Positions 29,073 through 38,249 of a stretch of DNA of 64,000 bases are shown here, one piece after another (the first letter of the stretch is position 1; each line of letters begins with the position of its first letter). The stretch is from UBA7672 sp965279085 (GTDB lineage: Bacteria; Pseudomonadota; Alphaproteobacteria; Caulobacterales; Hyphomonadaceae), in contig OZ257149.1 in NCBI GenBank assembly GCA_965279085.1, positions 558,001-622,000 of the forward strand, read 5' to 3'. Under the pieces are notes generated by a model. It ran no database searches. It worked only from the letters and a program-made list of their open reading frames with translations, and was not told where the DNA came from. Made by a program: the position numbers and the translations under genes.

Positions 29073-29699
29073 CTACTTCTTCGCCTCGCCGGCTTTCTCA
29101 TCACCCGGGATGACGGCTTGCATGCCTTCCCACGGCGAGAGGAAATCGAAGTTGCGGTATTCCTGGACCAACCGCACCGGCTCGTTGATCACGCGCTTCT
29201 GGGCTTCATCGTAGCGGACCTGCACGCGACCCGTCAGCGGGAAGTCCTTGCGCAGCGGATAGCCCTCGAACCCGTAGTCGGTGAGGATGCGGCGCAGGTC
29301 CGGATGCCCGGCGAAGATGATGCCATACATGTCGAACGCTTCGCGCTCATACCAGTTGGCCACCGGGAACACGCCCGACACCGTCGGCACCGGCGCCACC
29401 TCGTCTGTCCGCGTCTTCACGCGAATGCGCTGGTTCAGCCGCATCGACAGCAGGTGATAGACAACCTCGAACCGCTCGTTCGCGGTCGGGTAGTCGCAGC
29501 CGCACAGGTCCACCAGTGTCTCGAAGCGGCACTGGCTGTCGTCGCGCAGGAATTCGAGGAACTTCGCAATGCTGTCGCGCTGAACCGTCACCGTCATCTC
29601 GCCCTGGGAGACAACGATGCCGGTAATGGCTTTCGCCTGCACGCTCTCAAGGTGCAGCTTAAGCTCGGACGTCATGGAAGCGCGGGAGGGAAGGCTCAT
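29073..29699 (-). CDS. nuoC: NADH-quinone oxidoreductase subunit C
   Basis: 30-kDa subunit of the complex I peripheral arm. The C-terminal signature EREAFDMYGIIFAGHPDLRRILTDYGFEGYPLRKDFPLTG is nearly invariant in the family and is intact here. The length of 208 is normal, and the gene is separate from nuoD, unlike the E. coli fusion. Its start overlaps the nuoB stop by four bases. Confidence 0.96.
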   Translation of the reverse strand: MSLPSRASMTSELKLHLESVQAKAITGIVVSQGEMTVTVQRDSIAKFLEFLRDDSQCRFETLVDLCGCDYPTANERFEVVYHLLSMRLNQRIRVKTRTDEVAPVPTVSGVFPVANWYEREAFDMYGIIFAGHPDLRRILTDYGFEGYPLRKDFPLTGRVQVRYDEAQKRVINEPVRLVQEYRNFDFLSPWEGMQAVIPGDEKAGEAKK

Positions 29700-30244
29700 C
29701 TTTCGATGCTCCCCTCACGTCGAATCTTCTTCTGCAGCTGCAGCAGCCCATAGATCAGCGCCTCAGCCGTCGGCGGGCAGCCTGGGATATAGATATCCAC
29801 AGGCACGATCCGGTCACACCCGCGCACGACGGCATAGGAGTAGTGGTAGTAACCACCGCCATTGGCGCACGAGCCCATGGAAATCACGTAACGCGGCTCC
29901 GGCATCTGATCGTAAACCTTGCGCAGCGCCGGAGCCATCTTGTTGGTGAGCGTACCCGCCACGATCATGACATCCGACTGCCGCGGCGAAGCGCGCGGCG
30001 CGGCGCCGAAGCGCTCCATGTCGTAACGCGGCATCGACGCCTGCATCATCTCGACCGCACAGCAGGCGAGGCCAAACGTCATCCACATCAGCGAGCCGGT
30101 GCGCGCCCAGGTGATCAGGTCATCCACGGCTGCAACGACAAAACCCTTGTCCGCCAGTTCATCCGAAAGCCCGGCGAAGTACGGGTCGTTCGGCTTCACG
30201 AGCGCGGTGCCCGGAGACGCGGCAGCTACCTTCGCCTCGGCCAT
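29696..30244 (-). CDS. nuoB: NADH-quinone oxidoreductase subunit B
   Basis: Holds the terminal [4Fe-4S] cluster N2 that reduces quinone. Cluster ligands are in TFGLACCAVEMM, GSCANGGGYYH and IPGCPPTAEALIYG. ATG at 30244 gives 182 residues starting MAEAKVAAAS; the upstream open codons overlap nuoA. The start overlaps the nuoA stop by one base. Confidence 0.96.
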   Translation of the reverse strand: MAEAKVAAASPGTALVKPNDPYFAGLSDELADKGFVVAAVDDLITWARTGSLMWMTFGLACCAVEMMQASMPRYDMERFGAAPRASPRQSDVMIVAGTLTNKMAPALRKVYDQMPEPRYVISMGSCANGGGYYHYSYAVVRGCDRIVPVDIYIPGCPPTAEALIYGLLQLQKKIRREGSIER

Positions 30245-30618
30245 TACTGCCACTCCAGCGCGCCACGGCGCCATTCGTAGACAAAGCCGACGGTCAGCAC
30301 GCCGAGGAACGCCATCATCGACCAGAAGGCGAACACGTTCCCTTCGAACACCTGGAACACCCAGGGAAACAGGAAGGCCACTTCGAGGTCGAAGATGATG
30401 AAGAGGATGGAGACGAGATAGAATCGCACGTCGAACTTCATGCGCGCGTCATCGAACGCGTTGAAGCCGCACTCGTAGGCGGACAGCTTTTCCGGGTCAG
30501 GCTTGCGCGGCGCAAACAGCGTGGACGCAACAATAAACAGGATGCTCAACGCCGCCGCGATCACCAGAAAAATCACGACAGGGAGGTATTCGACGACGAG
30601 CGTCTGCGCGCCTTCCAT
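30244..30618 (-). CDS. nuoA: NADH-quinone oxidoreductase subunit A
   Basis: Three-helix membrane subunit and first gene of the complex I operon. The conserved loop KLSAYECGFNAFDDARMKFDVRFYLVSILFIIFDLEVAFLFPW is diagnostic. The length of 124 is normal. A 166-base gap upstream should contain the operon promoter, but I could not assign -35 and -10 boxes with confidence. Confidence 0.96.
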   Translation of the reverse strand: MEGAQTLVVEYLPVVIFLVIAAALSILFIVASTLFAPRKPDPEKLSAYECGFNAFDDARMKFDVRFYLVSILFIIFDLEVAFLFPWVFQVFEGNVFAFWSMMAFLGVLTVGFVYEWRRGALEWQ

Positions 30619-30784
30619 ATGAACCCTCGGTCATCTTTTGCCGGACGGCCTAGTCCGCTTTGACGTGTGAGGCAATAGAGCCTCGGAGCGCATGAAGTAA
30701 TCTTCAATCGGCCGCGACTTTTCGGCCTTGTTTCTGGGCTGTGGACACGTTTTTCGCTGCGATGGAACGTCGCAATTCCGCCCA

Positions 30785-31773
30785 TCACACGATGGGCTGA
30801 ACCCGGTCACGAACCCATTGCGAGAGCAACCACTTTCGACCGCTCATAACCGGGGTTCCTGCATGCAGCGTCAGCGGGTCTGGTTGCTTGTCCGCGCGCC
30901 GCACATTCAGGAACAGCATCGCATCGCCAACTCGTCCACGATGCTTCCAGTTGATCTTCGGAAACGCCGTTTCGCCGCCCTCATAATCGTCGTTGAGCCA
31001 TGTCAGGCACGTCGCCACCCGCTGCCCCATGGCCTCGAGGACGTGCGCGAATGAAGGCTCGTCCGGCATCAGGAAGTCGAAATGCGCCTTGTATTCCTGC
31101 CCCACCTCATAACTGAGCACGTGTGGCGCTTCCTGCTGATGGATATGCAGCCCCGACGCCAGCTCCAGGCGCTTCTGGGTCAGCACCAGGACAATGTCGG
31201 TGTCGGCAAGACCGAATCCCGCCGCCAGCCCGTCCGGATCGGATCGCGCACCCAGCGCCCCGTGCTGTATTCCGCCACCATGGCCGGCGCGACTCGCGCC
31301 TGCCCCCGCTCGATCAGCCAGCGGCACATCGGCCTGGTGGCAAGCCCCTCGATCAACGCGATGGCCGGCTGCTCGTGAACCGGCGACAGTCCCGGCGGCC
31401 TCAGCAACCCTTTGAGGTCGATCCGCCCCGCGAATTCGCGCAAGTTGGCGCCCGATCCCGGCGACTTATCCACACCCGCCAACGCTGCCAGCTGACCCTG
31501 GCTCCGCCGATGACCAAGCTCGGCCGCCCGCACGAGCCAGTTCATGGCCTCGGCCCAATTGGAAGGACGCGCAACTCCCAGAGCGGCAAGGACAGCCAGC
31601 CTTTCCGCTGCCGCCCCTACGTCCTGACCGGCCAGTTCCCTGAACGCCGCGGTTGCGCGGACCGGGTCGCCTGGCCGACCTGCGCCGCCAACAAGCAGCT
31701 CATTGATCGCGCCGATGCGCGGATCAATGGATTCAGGATTGGTGGAGCTATGGTTTTCTGGCGTTACGGTCAT
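30785..31773 (-). pseudogene. 2OG-Fe(II) oxygenase (prolyl 4-hydroxylase type), frameshifted
   Basis: The C-terminal part (30785 to about 31228) has the dioxygenase core: Fe ligands in EYKAHFDFL and LTLHAGTPV, and the 2OG-binding Lys/Arg region SGRKWLLSQWVRDR. The N-terminal part, from ATG at 31773, contains Sel1-like helical repeats (NWAEAMNWLVRAAELGHRRSQGQL) and runs in another frame to a stop at 31180. The join is at a CCC run, 31229-31231: adding one base there would give DPIRTGLAAGFGLADTDIVL, a smooth family-like sequence. The gene is therefore inactivated by one lost base, or the base is a sequencing error. Confidence 0.8.
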
Positions 31774-31799
31774 CTCGGCCGACCGGTTTTTTCGACACC

Positions 31800-31876
31800 T
31801 GGCGCGAGTGACGGGGCTCGAACCCGCGACCTCCGGCGTGACAGGCCGGCACTCTAACCAACTGAGCTACACCCGC
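31800..31876 (-). tRNA. tRNA-Asp (GUC)
   Basis: Full cloverleaf on the minus strand, 77 bases including an encoded CCA (31800-31802). The acceptor stem GCGGGTG pairs with CACTCGC, the D-arm is AGCTCAGTTGGTTAGAGT, the anticodon stem is CCGGC/GCCGG around CTGTCAC with anticodon GTC, and the T-arm is GCGGGTTCGAGCCCCGT. Confidence 0.96.
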
Positions 31877-31900
31877 ATCCGCCGGTGTCGAAGGAGGCAG

Positions 31901-31929
31901 CGTTTAGGCGTGCTCGCTCGACCGGTCAA
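31901..31929 (-). promoter_or_regulatory. Candidate promoter of tRNA-Asp
   Basis: On the minus strand TTGACC (31929-31924) and TAAACG (31906-31901) are separated by exactly 17 bases. Transcription would start near 31894, leaving an 18-base 5' leader before the mature tRNA end at 31876. Assigned by eye. Confidence 0.5.
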
Positions 31930-31954
31930 GCGGAATGGCGCCTGTAAACCCGGC

Positions 31955-32701
31955 CTATTGCGCGCCCAGGGCATGCTTCAGGACCAGCCGGTTGCTGCCG
32001 TCGGCCACGAAGCCGATGGCGGTCAGCGCCTCCATGGCCCCCTGACTGGCGTTTTCGACCGTCGCGGTCATCTCCATGTCGAGGTGCTGGCTGATGTTCA
32101 TGCTGGCCACGACGTCCTCGCCGGTCGCGGCCTTCCCGGAAGCCCGAACGTTCAACTTGCCGCCCTGGCAGCTCACCGGCCCGCGCAGCTCCGGGCCCAC
32201 CCAGCCCTTGTAATTCACCTGGGTCAGCGCGTCGGTCCAGACCTCGCCCGAGGCGGTGTCGCACAGGTTGTTGACGAACTTCACGTCCTTCAGCGCCAGC
32301 GTGAACTTGCCGTCTGTTCGCGCGATCGCTTGCGGCATCCCGGGCACGCTGGCCGTTTCGCCGGAAATCAGCATGTCCTTCACGTCGAGGCTGCCGTCGC
32401 TGATCCCGTAGGCAAGCGAGGCCTGACCCGCCACGCCCTCGCGCGTGAGCCCAACCGTCCCCGTCGCCTTCCCGCCCAACAGCGAAAACAACTCCGTCTT
32501 CACCGAAAGGTCGCCGATCTTCTGCTCGCCGTAGGAGACGTCGGTCAGCTTGCCGTCCCACACACTTCCCGACGCTTGGGTGAACTTGAGATCGGGCGCA
32601 CGCTGCGCGGCCCAGTCCGCCGCCATCGACATGGGGAAGAAGGCCACGCCGCCGCCAATCAGCAGCACGAGGCCGAGCACGACAAACAGAACAATCCGCA
32701 C
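31955..32701 (-). CDS. gspN: Type II secretion system protein N (GspN-like)
   Basis: Inner-membrane protein with one N-terminal helix (VRIVLFVVLGLVLLIGGGVAFF) and a periplasmic domain. The segments DLKFTQASGSVWDGKLTDVSYG, ALKDVKFVNNLCD and CQGGKLNVRASG resemble the GspN/AsmA-like beta-rich domain. The longer open frame begins at 32743, but GTG at 32701 has GAGGGA at a good distance and places the membrane helix at residue 1; this gives 248 residues. No other T2SS gene is in the window, so its partner system, if any, is elsewhere. Confidence 0.75.
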   Translation of the reverse strand: MRIVLFVVLGLVLLIGGGVAFFPMSMAADWAAQRAPDLKFTQASGSVWDGKLTDVSYGEQKIGDLSVKTELFSLLGGKATGTVGLTREGVAGQASLAYGISDGSLDVKDMLISGETASVPGMPQAIARTDGKFTLALKDVKFVNNLCDTASGEVWTDALTQVNYKGWVGPELRGPVSCQGGKLNVRASGKAATGEDVVASMNISQHLDMEMTATVENASQGAMEALTAIGFVADGSNRLVLKHALGAQ

Positions 32702-32767
32702 AGGAAATCCCTCGACTCCGCCCCGCCGGAAACCTAGCGGCACGCGCCCTGCAGCGCCAGCGGGGCC

Positions 32768-33283
32768 CTACAGCAGGCCTTCGGCCTTCTTCACGCCGTC
32801 CTGCCCGGAAAAGATCAGCGTGCGCGTCCGTTCTGCCAGTCGCACATTCACGAGGTTGGTCTGTCCGTCGAAAACGTCCCGCAGGATGCGGTTGTCGATC
32901 GCCAGCTCTTTCGGCGGCGTCGCCAGCCTGCATTCCTGATACAGCACCAGGAACTGCCCCTCGAACTCCGCGCCCAGCGGCTGCAACGCGATCTTCCGGC
33001 CGCCATCGGTCAGTCCGAAATGCCCCTCGATGTGAAGCATCATCTGCGCCTGGTTGCGCACCACAGTCATGTCCAGCTGCTCGACGCCCGTCGCCGCGCC
33101 CATGCCGAGTTCGGCGTCATGCGCGTGAACGCGATGTGTCACTTCCAGCATCGACGATGCCGCGTTCCAGATCACACTCGTCACCACGCTCTGCGAACGG
33201 TGCGCCAGCGCCGGAGGAGCGACAGCAAGAGCGCATCCGGCGAGAACCGCCATCCTGCGCGTGATGCCGCGCCCGCCCGTCAT
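32768..33283 (-). CDS. Exported DUF6702-like protein
   Basis: A 171-residue protein with an N-terminal export signal containing two arginines before a hydrophobic stretch (TRRMAVLAGCALAVAPPALAHRS). The mature part starts HRSQSVVTSVIWNAASSMLEVTHRVHAHDAE, which resembles the beginning of DUF6702 proteins; this assignment is from memory. It overlaps the stop of the M1 peptidase gene by four bases (ATGA), so it should be cotranslated. Function unknown. Confidence 0.6.
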   Translation of the reverse strand: MTGGRGITRRMAVLAGCALAVAPPALAHRSQSVVTSVIWNAASSMLEVTHRVHAHDAELGMGAATGVEQLDMTVVRNQAQMMLHIEGHFGLTDGGRKIALQPLGAEFEGQFLVLYQECRLATPPKELAIDNRILRDVFDGQTNLVNVRLAERTRTLIFSGQDGVKKAEGLL

Positions 33284-35721
33284 TGTGGCCGCGGCTGCGT
33301 TGGCGTGATCGGGGCGGCCGGGCTTGCCGGTTGCGCCTGCTTGGCGCGTAGTTCGACCAGCGCATCAGCCATCTGGTTCCGGCCCGCCGTGTTCTGGCGA
33401 TACAGGTCCAGCCTGCTGGGCGCGTTCTGCTGCGGGAAGGCGTTGTTGATCCGCACGGCGTCCGCAGTCTGGTGCTTCGCATCCAGCTCTACCGACACGA
33501 CCTTTTTCGCCTCGACGAACAGCTTGGTCACCTTCTGGTTGTTCATGCGCCAGATCTCGGCGGGGATCATGATCTCCTTCGTGGAGCCGTCGTCAAACGT
33601 GAACTTCAGCGGCAACGGTGAAATCAGCCCGCCCTTGTTCTCGAAGTCGATGAAATAGATATACGGATTTTCGCGAATGGCCCGCTCGAACGCCGATTTG
33701 TCCGGCTCCTTCAGGCCCTCCTGCCAGGTCGAATAGTCGTTGCGATCCTTGTTGGTTACCGCGAACTCATCGTTCTCGGAGTAGAAGTCCCGGGCGTCCG
33801 GGTGCTGCTCCATGTAGGTCTTCTCACCCGCTGCCTTGTTCTCAAGCACGGTCACCGGCGGCGGACGCGTCGCCTCGCGGCGCTCGCGTTGAAACTGCGA
33901 CTCCACTTCCGGATTGCGACCCGACAGCCGGTATTCGCGCACATCGTTCAGCGCGATGTCGACGTGATCCGTCGTGTAGAACCAGCCGCGCCAGAACCAG
34001 TCGAGGTCCGTGCCCGACGCATCCTCCATCGTACGGAAGAAGTCCGCCGGCGTTGGCCGCTTGAACTGCCAGCGCCGCGCGAACTCGCGGAACGCATGAT
34101 CGAACAGCTCACGCCCCATCACAGTCTCGCGCAGAACCGTCAGCGCCGCCGCCGGCTTGTTGTAGGCGTTGTTGCCGAACTGGATCAGCGAGTCCGAGTT
34201 CGTCATGATCGGAACCTGATCCTCGGACATCATGTACGCCCCGATCTCGTCCAGCGAGTTCGGATTGCCGCCCAGCACCGGGAAGTTCTCGTCCCAGCGC
34301 AGTTCGGTCATGAATTCCATGAACGAGTTCAGCCCCTCATCCATCCACGTCCACTGACGTTCATCCGTGTTGAGGATCATCGGGACGTAGTTGTGGCCCA
34401 CTTCATGGATCACCACGCCGATCAGGCCGTTGCGCGCAGTGCGCGTGTATGTCTTCACCCCTGTCTTCTCGTCCTTCACGGGGCGATACCCGTTGAACGA
34501 GATCATCGGGTACTCCATCCCCCCGCCCAGCCACGTGTTGACCGAGATAGCGGTCGGATAGGGATACGGAAACGAGAACTCCGAATAGACGTCGATCGTG
34601 TGCGCCACGGCGCGTGTCGAATACAGCGACCACAGCGGATCCGCCTCGTTCGGGAAGAAGGACTGCGCCAGCACGTCCCCGCCCACATCCTGGTCCACGC
34701 CCATCGCGTCCCAGATGAACTTGCGCGAGGACGCCCACGCGAAATCGCGCACGTTTCCGGCCTTCCAGCGCCAGGTTTTCGTGGCGCTCGTGCCTTCCTT
34801 CTCGTTCGCCAGCGCCTCTTCCGGCGTCACGATATACATCGGCTTGTCGTAACTCCGACGCGCCTGCGCGAGCCGGTTGCGCTGCTCTCCGCTCAGCACG
34901 TCGTTCGGGTTCTGCAGCACACCCGTCGCGCCCATGACGTGATCGGCCGGAACGGTGATCGCAACATCGTAGTTCCCGAATTCGAGCGTGAACTCGCCCT
35001 GCCCCAGGAACTGCTTGTGCTGCCAGCCGGTGTAATCGGTGTACGCCACCAACCTTGGGAACCACTGCGCCTGGAAGAAGGTGTAGGTGTCCGTGTCACG
35101 GAAATACTCATAACCCGCGCGACCGCCGAACAACCCGTTATCGACAATGTTGAACGCCCAGCCGAGCTTGATCGTCGTCGACGCCTTCGGAGCCAGCGGC
35201 TGCGGAAGATCCACGCGCATCATCGTGTCGTTGACGACAAAGGGCAGCGCCCGCGATCCGCCGTCCGTCACGGACTGGATCTCGAACCCGTGCGGCCGGT
35301 CGGCCAGCGACTGCAGCTGGCGGAACGTGTTGATGCTCAGCGTATCGCTCGCCGCCGTCGCCGCCGGGGCCCGCGCCGTGCGCCGCGCCGCCGAGTCCTG
35401 CTTGAAGATGTTCTGATCGAGCTGCAGCCAGATGTAGTTCAGCGGATGGGGCGAATTGTTGCGGTAGGTGATGGTGCCCGTCGCCGTGATCCGCTTGTTG
35501 GGCTCATCCAGCGTCGCCGCGATCACATAGTCGGCCTGCTGCTGCCAGTATGACTCACCAGGGGCGCCTGAAGCCGTCCGATAAGTGTTCGGCGTCGGCA
35601 GATCGACCTCGAGCTGCCGGAACTTGTCGTCCCAGTTGCCCTTCGTCTGCTTGTTGGCGTCAGCGAACGCAGGACCGGCCGACAGAATCGCCACGACGGC
35701 CGCAAACCAAGCGAATTTCAT
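33280..35721 (-). CDS. M1 family metallopeptidase, exported
   Basis: Zinc aminopeptidase-like enzyme of 813 residues with a cleavable signal peptide (MKFAWFAAVVAILSAGPAFA). The exopeptidase-type motif GGGMEYPMISF precedes the zinc site HEVGH with the third ligand Glu in WMDEGLNSF about 20 residues later, near residues 434-458. An N-terminal beta-sandwich typical of M1 enzymes precedes this. Likely periplasmic. Cotranslated with the DUF6702-like gene downstream. Confidence 0.9.
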   Translation of the reverse strand: MKFAWFAAVVAILSAGPAFADANKQTKGNWDDKFRQLEVDLPTPNTYRTASGAPGESYWQQQADYVIAATLDEPNKRITATGTITYRNNSPHPLNYIWLQLDQNIFKQDSAARRTARAPAATAASDTLSINTFRQLQSLADRPHGFEIQSVTDGGSRALPFVVNDTMMRVDLPQPLAPKASTTIKLGWAFNIVDNGLFGGRAGYEYFRDTDTYTFFQAQWFPRLVAYTDYTGWQHKQFLGQGEFTLEFGNYDVAITVPADHVMGATGVLQNPNDVLSGEQRNRLAQARRSYDKPMYIVTPEEALANEKEGTSATKTWRWKAGNVRDFAWASSRKFIWDAMGVDQDVGGDVLAQSFFPNEADPLWSLYSTRAVAHTIDVYSEFSFPYPYPTAISVNTWLGGGMEYPMISFNGYRPVKDEKTGVKTYTRTARNGLIGVVIHEVGHNYVPMILNTDERQWTWMDEGLNSFMEFMTELRWDENFPVLGGNPNSLDEIGAYMMSEDQVPIMTNSDSLIQFGNNAYNKPAAALTVLRETVMGRELFDHAFREFARRWQFKRPTPADFFRTMEDASGTDLDWFWRGWFYTTDHVDIALNDVREYRLSGRNPEVESQFQRERREATRPPPVTVLENKAAGEKTYMEQHPDARDFYSENDEFAVTNKDRNDYSTWQEGLKEPDKSAFERAIRENPYIYFIDFENKGGLISPLPLKFTFDDGSTKEIMIPAEIWRMNNQKVTKLFVEAKKVVSVELDAKHQTADAVRINNAFPQQNAPSRLDLYRQNTAGRNQMADALVELRAKQAQPASPAAPITPTQPRPQ

Positions 35722-36060
35722 CCACAGGCTCCCCGGAGAACTTGCTACGGGTTTTAGCGATTATCGATGAATTGTCACCGCGACTTTGCGCCTTCAGTGC
35801 CTATCGCGCCTTTCGCGAAACGCCTGGCCAACAAAGAGAAGGGCCGGCGCTTGGGGCGCCGGCCCAGTTGCACAGGAACAGAACCGGTAGGAACCATCGA
35901 GGGACTTCAAGGCGTCCTTCCGGTGTGTGTCCGGTATATGGGAGTGAGTCTGAACACGATTTGAGGCGCTCGTTATCCTCGGTTCAGAAAAAGAAATAGA
36001 GCGAAGCCACTGACTCCACGCCATATTTCAGGCTGAATCTACGACGAACCAACAGCGCCC
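35722..36060. other. Intergenic stretch without a recognised gene
   Basis: This 339-base stretch lies between the M1 peptidase start and the CoA-transferase end. It contains one strong hairpin (35841-35865) and should hold the promoter of the M1 peptidase gene. Short open frames on both strands have no recognisable product and no ribosome site. Confidence 0.6.
35841..35865 (-). terminator. GC-rich hairpin, probable terminator
   Basis: GGGCCGGCGC (35841-35850) pairs perfectly with GCGCCGGCCC (35856-35865) around a 5-base loop. On the minus strand it is followed by TTCTCTTTG, a weak T-rich tract. It would terminate transcripts from the CoA-transferase gene, whose stop lies about 195 bases upstream. 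Confidence 0.5.
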
Positions 36061-37200
36061 CTAGCCTTGGACGACAGCGCCGGTCTTCAGGAAGCCGGCC
36101 GCCTGTTCAGGCGAGATGCCCCAGCTCTTCAGCACATCCTCGCTCTGCTTGCCTGCTAGCGCCGGCGAACCGTTGACCGCTCCCCCGGTGCGCGAAAACC
36201 GTGGCGCGGGGCCGGGCTGAGTCACTCCGAACGCCTCCACGAAAGTCTTGCGTGCCGCGTTGTGCGGATGCCTTGGCGCCTCGTCCATGCTCAGCACCGG
36301 CGCGACGCACCCGTCCGTCCCGTCGAACACCTTCATCCATTCGTCGCGGGTCCGCGTGCGGATCACCTCGGCCACGCGCCGCGAATAGTCCGGCCACTGA
36401 TCGCGGCTCATGTAGGACGGGAACGCATCCTCGGGCAGGCCGAGCCCCTTCACCAGCACCGCATGGAATTGCGGCTCGATCGACCCGACCGCCAGCCACT
36501 TCCCGTCCGCGCATTCATACGTGTCGTAGAAGTGCGCGCCGCCATCCAGCATGTTGTCATCGCGGTTGTTGTTCCAGATACCTGCAGCCTTCATTCCGTA
36601 GAACATCGTCATCAGCGACGCCGCCCCGTCGATCATCGCGCAATCGACCACCTGCCCCTTGCCCGATGACTTCGCCTCGATGATCCCCGCCAGCAGCCCG
36701 AACGCGAGATAAAGCGCGCCGCCCCCGAAATCGCCGACCAGATTCAGCGGCGGCGCTGGCGGCTCTCCCGCTCGTCCCATCGTGTGCAGCGCGCCTGTCA
36801 GCGCGATGTAGTCGATGTCGTGCCCAGCCATGCTCGCCCAAGGGCCGGTCTGCCCCCACCCCGTCATCCGCCCGAACACCAGTCTTGGGTTGCGCTTCAG
36901 CACCACGTCCGGCCCCACGCCCAGCCGCTCCATCACGCCCGGCCGGAATCCCTCGATCAGCCCGTCCGCCTTCTCCAGAAGGCTCAACGCCGCCTCGACG
37001 CCCTCGGGCTTCTTGAGATCGATCCCGATCGACCGCTTGCCCCGGTTCGCCAGATCCGGACGCGACGATCCCACCGACTCCGCCCGATCGATCCGCACGA
37101 CATCCGCGCCAAGATCCGCCAGCAGCATTCCGCAGAAAGGCCCCGGCCCGATGCCCGCGAACTCGACAATCTTCACACCGACCAGTGGGCCAGACGCCAT
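36061..37200 (-). CDS. CaiB/BaiF family CoA racemase (alpha-methylacyl-CoA racemase type)
   Basis: Family III CoA-transferase fold, most like alpha-methylacyl-CoA racemase, which epimerises 2-methyl-branched acyl-CoA before beta-oxidation. The catalytic residues expected for the racemase are at the expected places: His127 in AGHDIDYIALTG and Asp157 in NLVGDFGGGALYLAFG. The N-terminal GPFCGMLLADLGADVVRID is the CoA-binding start. The length of 379 is normal. ATG at 37200 has GGAGAA upstream. Substrate is inferred from the family. Confidence 0.88.
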   Translation of the reverse strand: MASGPLVGVKIVEFAGIGPGPFCGMLLADLGADVVRIDRAESVGSSRPDLANRGKRSIGIDLKKPEGVEAALSLLEKADGLIEGFRPGVMERLGVGPDVVLKRNPRLVFGRMTGWGQTGPWASMAGHDIDYIALTGALHTMGRAGEPPAPPLNLVGDFGGGALYLAFGLLAGIIEAKSSGKGQVVDCAMIDGAASLMTMFYGMKAAGIWNNNRDDNMLDGGAHFYDTYECADGKWLAVGSIEPQFHAVLVKGLGLPEDAFPSYMSRDQWPDYSRRVAEVIRTRTRDEWMKVFDGTDGCVAPVLSMDEAPRHPHNAARKTFVEAFGVTQPGPAPRFSRTGGAVNGSPALAGKQSEDVLKSWGISPEQAAGFLKTGAVVQG

Positions 37201-37377
37201 AACGCTTCTCCGTTTGCGCTAACGACACTCCCGGCATTGCCGCGCACGTCAAGCCTCTCTCAACGGCAACCAGACGCTGTCATGCCCCCGTGTCGCGCAA
37301 TTTGAATTGCGTAGCGCGCGCTTCACTGTCCTCCTGCGCGCCGTGGAGACGGGGACGTCTCCGACAGGGGACAGATC

Positions 37378-38073
37378 ATGTATAAAACATCAGCTTCACT
37401 TCTTGCCTTGGCCGCCGCGACGCTTCTGCTGACGGCCTGCCAGCCCGCTGCAACGCCAACACCGGCACCCGAGGCCGCAACTCCGGAAGCCGCCGCGCCT
37501 GTCCCGGGCCCAGGCGAGCCCACGCTGGAGGAGGTCCGCGCGGCGACCACGAAGTACCAAGACATCAACGTCGCCATCGCCGACGGCTATGTTCGCGATC
37601 CTGCCGATCTCTGCGACACGGCGGACATGATGGGCAAGCCGGCGGATCTTGGCGCAATGGGCGTACACTATGCGCACTTCGGCCAGGCAGGCGTGCCGGG
37701 ACCGCCGGCGCCGGGCGCCCGTGTCGACGGCAACGGGACGCACACGGACTTCCTGAAGCCCACCGTCCTCATTTATGAGCCACAAGCCGATGGCTCATTC
37801 CAGCTGGTCGCAGTCGAGAACCTCGTCTTCAAGAAGGCATGGGACGCGGCCAACGCGTCGCCACCGTCATTCCACGGCCTGCCCTATGATGAGATGGCCG
37901 ATGATCCCACGACACCGCTCGACGAAGCCCACGCCTTCGAGCCGCATTACGACAGGCACGTCTGGATCTACCGCGAAAACCCGAACGGCGTTTTCAAGTC
38001 CTACAATCCGAACGTAAGCTGCGAGCACCACAAAGGCGCCAAGATGGTGCCGATGCCGTCCATGCCAAACTAG
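37378..38073 (+). CDS. Hypothetical lipoprotein
   Basis: A 231-residue protein with a lipoprotein signal peptide (LLLTACQP, Cys at about residue 21) followed by a Pro/Ala/Glu-rich linker of about 30 residues. The rest is a compact domain with several His (GVHYAHFGQ, GTHTDF, FHGLPYDEM, FEPHYDRHVWIYRENPNGVF) and a C-terminal CEHHKGAKM. I do not recognise the family; the His distribution would fit metal binding. A small hairpin GGAGACG/CGTCTCC at 37345-37362 lies just upstream of the ribosome site AGGGGA. Confidence 0.8.
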   Translation: MYKTSASLLALAAATLLLTACQPAATPTPAPEAATPEAAAPVPGPGEPTLEEVRAATTKYQDINVAIADGYVRDPADLCDTADMMGKPADLGAMGVHYAHFGQAGVPGPPAPGARVDGNGTHTDFLKPTVLIYEPQADGSFQLVAVENLVFKKAWDAANASPPSFHGLPYDEMADDPTTPLDEAHAFEPHYDRHVWIYRENPNGVFKSYNPNVSCEHHKGAKMVPMPSMPN

Positions 38074-38090
38074 GCAGGACACGCCCTAAC

Positions 38091-38114
38091 CCTTTCCCCG
38101 CTGGCGGGGAAAGG
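38091..38114 (+). terminator. Hairpin after the lipoprotein gene
   Basis: CCTTTCCCCGC pairs with GCGGGGAAAGG with almost no loop, or as a 9-bp stem with a 6-base loop. It begins 18 bases after the lipoprotein stop. No T-run follows. The sequence resembles a hairpin repeat common in intergenic DNA of alphaproteobacteria, so it may be a repeat as well as a terminator. Confidence 0.5.
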
Positions 38115-38249
38115 GGATCGCGAACGAAGGTCACGAGACGTCTGGGCCGATCGCGACGGGATTGCTTCAACATCCGATCGGTCTGGGTTGATCTGTCGCG
38201 TGGGAACGCACATCCTCCGCGCAACGATCGCATCGGAAATGCCCCCCCC

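Noticed and set aside
30619..30784. Promoter of the nuo operon
   Set aside because: TTGCCT and TAGGCC at a 17-base spacing and other partial matches exist, but none is convincing.
35794..36024. A 76-codon minus-strand frame in the M1/CoA-racemase gap
   Set aside because: No ribosome site and no motif, and it contains the terminator-like hairpin. Judged non-coding.
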